DNA of 64,000 bases, taken from positions 4,030,001 to 4,094,000 of the forward strand of contig NZ_LT907842.1 of assembly GCF_900215245.1 (NCBI RefSeq), given 5' to 3'. The position numbers and the translations under genes were made by a program. Source of the stretch: Pseudomonas fluorescens. Lineage in GTDB: Bacteria > Pseudomonadota > Gammaproteobacteria > Pseudomonadales > Pseudomonadaceae. Below the pieces are notes generated by a model. That model searched no databases, was not told the DNA's origin, and saw only the letters and a program-made list of their open reading frames with translations. Every line of letters begins with the position of its first letter. Position 1 is the first letter of the stretch. This document shows positions 60,872-64,000 of this stretch, one piece after another.

Positions 60872-61594
60872 TCAGTAATTATCGAGGGTGGCAGTGGCCA
60901 AACCGGGAAAGTCTGTAATCAGGCTATCTACGCCGAAGTCGGCGAGCCTGCGCATCAGCGCAGGTTCGTTGACGGTCCACACGGACACATGCAAACCCTG
61001 GCGCTGGGCTTTTTCCAGCCGCTCGGGGGTGCACAACGTCCAGTTCAACGCCAGAAACTCACAGCCGTAGTTTTGCGCGACCTTCAACGGGTCGAGCCAG
61101 GCGTATTCGGCGACCAGCCCGCGTGACAGGTCCGGGGTGAGTTCGACGGCGGCTTTGAGCACTTCCCGCGAGCTTGAGGTCACCGTGACCTTGTCCATCA
61201 GGCCGAAACGCACGGCCATCTCGCGAATGGCCAGCACCGTGGTCGCGGCGCGGGTGCGTGAGGCGCTTTTGACTTCCAGTTGCCAGTGATCGAAGTCGCA
61301 CTTTTCGAACAGTTCTTCCAGGCGCGGGATCGGGCACGGGCTGACCCAGCCTGGGCCGCCTTTGCGCGCGTCGATCTTCACAAGGTCGGCTGCCGAATAC
61401 TCGACGACTTTGCCGCGCCGGTCGGCCGTGCGCTTGAGGGTCGGGTCGTGGATCACCATCAGCTCGCCGTCCATGGACAGGTGCAAATCCAGTTCGCAGC
61501 GGCGTACACCGTGCTTGAGGCACTCCTGGAAGCTGGTCAGGGTGTTTTCCGGTGCTTCGCCTTTGGCACCGCGGTGGCCGTAAATCAGGGTCAC
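60872..61594 (-). CDS. Glycerophosphodiester phosphodiesterase (UgpQ type)
   Basis: A 240-residue TIM-barrel GDPD with the catalytic HR...E.T / E.D..H pattern: YGHRGAKGEAPENTLTSF (His and Arg), CELDLHLSMDGELMVIHDPTL (Glu, Asp, His). The start codon is GTG, with AAGGAG five bases upstream. Without a signal peptide it is cytoplasmic, like UgpQ, and splits glycerophosphodiesters to glycerol 3-phosphate and an alcohol. It follows the PilZ gene on the same strand with a 44-bp gap. Confidence 0.93.
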   Translation of the reverse strand: MTLIYGHRGAKGEAPENTLTSFQECLKHGVRRCELDLHLSMDGELMVIHDPTLKRTADRRGKVVEYSAADLVKIDARKGGPGWVSPCPIPRLEELFEKCDFDHWQLEVKSASRTRAATTVLAIREMAVRFGLMDKVTVTSSSREVLKAAVELTPDLSRGLVAEYAWLDPLKVAQNYGCEFLALNWTLCTPERLEKAQRQGLHVSVWTVNEPALMRRLADFGVDSLITDFPGLATATLDNY

Positions 61595-61638
61595 AGTTGC
61601 TCCTTTGCGCCAGGTTGTCTGGCGGGGTGAATACGAAT

Positions 61639-62223
61639 TCAGGTGTCTTGGGCGTCGCTCTGTTCCCGTGCCAGGCGTCGTTCCTGGGCTTGTTTCTGCA
61701 AGATATAGCGTGCCAGCAACTGGCGCTGGGCGTCGGTCATGGATTCGAACTCAGTGCCCACGTCAAATGCGTCCCCCTCGGGGTCGCAATGGGTGACGCG
61801 GGCGCGCAGCAGCAAGCCGAGCGCCTGGGGCATCAGCACCAGCTTGACGGCCAGGTGAGCACCGAGTGCCAGGGGAGTGGGGTGCTTGAAGTCAATGCCG
61901 CCCTCGGAAATGACCACCGGCTGCGGCGCGCCCACCTCATCGAGGAGGCCACGGGCCATGATCTGGCTGAGCAGATCCACGCGTTTGTTCTGGACTTTGA
62001 GGAAGGCTGCCAGGCTGCGATCTTTCTCGTTGATCTGGCGCAACAGGTGCTGGGCTTCGAATTCGCTGAGGTGCAGTTCGCTGAGCAGGTTGAACAGCGG
62101 AGAATCATCCAGCAACACTTCCTTGCTCGCCGCTTCCGGGGCAGACAGTGTGCTGATTTGAAGTGCGATCATGTCGTCGATACGGTAGTATTCGCGGCGT
62201 TCTTCTTCATCTAATGTCGACAT
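61639..62223 (-). CDS. PilZ domain-containing protein
   Basis: A 194-residue protein. An N-terminal REYYRIDDMIALQI segment fits the c-di-GMP RxxxR motif, and VVISEGGIDFKHPTPLALG fits the second motif ([D/N]xSxxG), although Val stands where Asp or Asn is usual, so ligand binding may be weak. The long middle helix (LLSELHLSEFEAQHLLRQINEKD) is outside the PilZ core. It is upstream of the GDPD gene in a small operon and divergent from lolC. Confidence 0.8.
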   Translation of the reverse strand: MSTLDEEERREYYRIDDMIALQISTLSAPEAASKEVLLDDSPLFNLLSELHLSEFEAQHLLRQINEKDRSLAAFLKVQNKRVDLLSQIMARGLLDEVGAPQPVVISEGGIDFKHPTPLALGAHLAVKLVLMPQALGLLLRARVTHCDPEGDAFDVGTEFESMTDAQRQLLARYILQKQAQERRLAREQSDAQDT

Positions 62224-62317
62224 GGCGAACCCAAAGTAGCGGTAATGGTCTGAGTGTAAAGCTGCTTACCTGACCCCGCCACCGGGACGTCTTCTTTTCC
62301 TCCGAACAAGCCCCGAC

Positions 62318-63568
62318 ATGTTCAGACCTCTCTTCGTATTTATTGGCACGCGTTATACCCGTGCAAAGCGCCGCAATCATTTTGTGTCGTTCATTTCCCT
62401 CACCTCGATGATCGGGCTCGCCTTGGGCGTGGTCGTGATGATCGTGGTGCTGTCGGTGATGAACGGCTTCGACCATGAGATGCGCACCCGCGTGCTGGGC
62501 ATGGTGCCCCACGCGACCATCGAGTCCGATGAACCCATCAGCGACTGGCCAAGCCTGGCCGACAAGGTCAAGCAGAACCCCAAGGTGGTGGCCGTTGCGC
62601 CATTCACCCAGATGCAGGGGCTGCTGACCAACGACGGCAAGGTGCAGAAAATCCTGCTCAATGGCATCGACCCGGCCCAGGAACGAAACGTGTCGATCAT
62701 CGACAAGTTCATGTTGCAGGGCAAACTCGACGACCTGGCCCCCGGCAGCTTCGGCATCGTGATCGGCGACAAGGCCGCGGCCAAGCTCGGCGTGGGCATC
62801 GGCGACAAGCTGACCTTTGTCGCGCCGGAAGTCACCGTGACCCCGGCGGGCATGTTCCCGCGCATGAAGCGCTTTACCGTGGTCGGCACCTTCCACGTCG
62901 GCGCCGGCGAGATCGACGGCTACCTCGGCCTGACCAACCTCACCGACCTGGCACGCCTGCATCGCTGGCAGCCGGACCAGGTGCAGGGCCTGCGCCTCAA
63001 GTTCAACGACCTGTTCGACGCACCGCGCGGCGCCTGGGAAATCGCCCAGCACCTGGGTGAATCCAAGTACTACGCCCGTGACTGGACCCGTACCCACGGC
63101 AACCTGTACCAGGCCATCCGCATGGAAAAAGCCATGATCGGCCTGTTGTTGCTGCTGATCGTCGCCGTGGCCGCGTTCAACATCATCTCCACCCTGGTGA
63201 TGGTGGTGAACGACAAGAAGGGCGATATCGCCATCCTGCGTACCCTTGGCGCCACGCCGGGGCAGATCATGGCGATTTTCATGGTGCAGGGCACCGTGAT
63301 CGGCGTGGTCGGCACCTTGATCGGCACCGCCGTCGGCATTTTGGCCGCGCTGAACGTCAGCGCCGCCATCGCCGCGCTGGAAAAAGTCATCGGCCACAAG
63401 TTTCTCAACGCTGACGTCTACTTCATCGACTACTTGCCGTCCCAGGTTCAGGCCCAGGACGTGTTGATGGTGGGCGGCGCCGCGTTGGTATTGAGTTTCC
63501 TTGCCACCCTGTATCCAGCCTGGCGCGCGGCACGTACCCAGCCAGCACAGGCCTTACGTTATGAGTGA
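62318..63568 (+). CDS. lolC: Lipoprotein-releasing system permease LolC/E
   Basis: A 416-residue permease with the LolC/LolE pattern: membrane segment 1 ([20 protein letters not shown]), a large periplasmic domain (residues about 50-265), and three C-terminal segments ([59 protein letters not shown]). LolCDE extracts outer membrane lipoproteins from the inner membrane for LolA. Whether it is LolC, LolE or a LolF-like single form cannot be told, as the rest of the operon is outside the window. Confidence 0.93.
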   Translation: MFRPLFVFIGTRYTRAKRRNHFVSFISLTSMIGLALGVVVMIVVLSVMNGFDHEMRTRVLGMVPHATIESDEPISDWPSLADKVKQNPKVVAVAPFTQMQGLLTNDGKVQKILLNGIDPAQERNVSIIDKFMLQGKLDDLAPGSFGIVIGDKAAAKLGVGIGDKLTFVAPEVTVTPAGMFPRMKRFTVVGTFHVGAGEIDGYLGLTNLTDLARLHRWQPDQVQGLRLKFNDLFDAPRGAWEIAQHLGESKYYARDWTRTHGNLYQAIRMEKAMIGLLLLLIVAVAAFNIISTLVMVVNDKKGDIAILRTLGATPGQIMAIFMVQGTVIGVVGTLIGTAVGILAALNVSAAIAALEKVIGHKFLNADVYFIDYLPSQVQAQDVLMVGGAALVLSFLATLYPAWRAARTQPAQALRYE

Positions 63569-64000
63569 ATCGGGCATGAGTGAAAAAGCGATTTTGAGCT
63601 GCCGCAACCTGGGCAAATCCTACGAGGAAGGTCCGGAATCGGTGGTGGTGTTGTCCAACCTGCAGCTGGAACTGCACCCGGGCGAGCGCGTGGCGATCGT
63701 CGGCAGTTCCGGTTCGGGCAAAAGTACCTTGCTCAACCTGTTGGGCGGCCTGGATACGCCGTCCCAGGGCAGCGTATGGCTGGCCGGCGAAGAATTGTCG
63801 GCTCTCGGTGAGAAGGCGCGCGGTCAACTGCGCAACCGTTCGTTGGGTTTTGTCTACCAGTTCCACCATTTGCTGCCGGAATTCACTGCCCTGGAAAACG
63901 TGTGCATGCCGCTGCTGATCGGCAAGACCGCGATCCCGGAAGCCCGCCAGCGCGCCAAGGCGTTGCTGGAGCGCGTCGGCCTCGGCCATCGCCTGGAGCA
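63561..64000 (+). CDS. lolD: Lipoprotein-releasing system ATPase LolD (3' end outside window)
   Basis: The start overlaps the lolC stop by eight bases (ATG 63561; a second in-frame ATG at 63576 is also possible). The frame is open to the window end. Walker A is [20 protein letters not shown] and the Q-loop is [18 protein letters not shown], typical of LolD. The ATPase powers lipoprotein release by LolCE. The signature and Walker B motifs lie beyond the end. Confidence 0.93.
   Translation, partial: MSESGMSEKAILSCRNLGKSYEEGPESVVVLSNLQLELHPGERVAIVGSSGSGKSTLLNLLGGLDTPSQGSVWLAGEELSALGEKARGQLRNRSLGFVYQFHHLLPEFTALENVCMPLLIGKTAIPEARQRAKALLERVGLGHRLE

Overview
The window is a stretch of core chromosome from a fluorescent Pseudomonas, most likely of the P. 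fluorescens complex. This rests on four things: high GC content; a dense scatter of REP doublets (REPINs) of the GTGGGAGCGGGCTTGCTCGC type; Pseudomonas-type small conserved genes; and a gene order (lolCD, pilZ gene, GDPD, sthA ... gap, mfd, csiV, SNF2 helicase, nagZ, psrA, lexA, sulA, topA, fadAB, usp, uup, slt) that, from memory, follows P. aeruginosa PAO1 around PA2988-PA3020. I saw no rRNA, tRNA, insertion sequence, prophage or CRISPR. Genes on both strands are densely packed and most intergenic space is REPINs, terminators or promoters.

Layout. 1-11.4 kb: a truncated 2-hydroxyacid dehydrogenase, nitroreductase, YcgN protein, a degenerate M61-like secreted protein, a SPOUT methyltransferase, YajD HNH protein, an exported ParB-fold protein, a spermidine-synthase-like protein, a lone cyclic-nucleotide domain protein, oligopeptidase B, a class II glutamine amidotransferase and small membrane proteins. 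11.5-15 kb: a LysR regulator divergent from the translationally coupled pxpABC 5-oxoprolinase operon. 15-18.6 kb: a vWA/MoxR ATPase pair and a DUF748 protein. 18.7-24.9 kb: cysK, lpxO and aconitase acnA. lpxO and acnA converge on a five-unit tandem array of about 250 bp per unit. 25-33.6 kb: rlmM, tusA, MATE pump, pdxB, an ABC exporter and slt. 33.7-44.9 kb: uup, usp, fadBA, topA and small genes. 45-48.3 kb: the lexA-sulA SOS operon divergent from psrA, then nagZ. 48.4-55.1 kb: SNF2 helicase, csiV and mfd. 55.4-64 kb: long-form gap, a citrate-type MFS symporter, chalcone-isomerase-like protein, sthA, GDPD, PilZ protein, lolC and the start of lolD.

The most unusual structure is the lpxO/acnA convergent array (20851-22122). 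Each unit carries the last 33 codons and stop of lpxO, a REPIN, and the stop plus last six codons of acnA in the opposite orientation. All copies keep both reading frames. Many differences between copies are synonymous, and one copy has an in-frame (CTGGTG)n expansion in the C-terminal membrane segment. Recombination between units would swap or delete cassettes without breaking either gene.

Regulation is visible at a few places: tandem LexA boxes before lexA-sulA, tandem PsrA boxes over the psrA promoter, good sigma-70 promoters before topA and gap, and a palindrome between the LysR gene and pxpA. fadBA, the best-known PsrA target, lies about 7 kb from psrA but lacks a normally spaced PsrA box in its upstream region.
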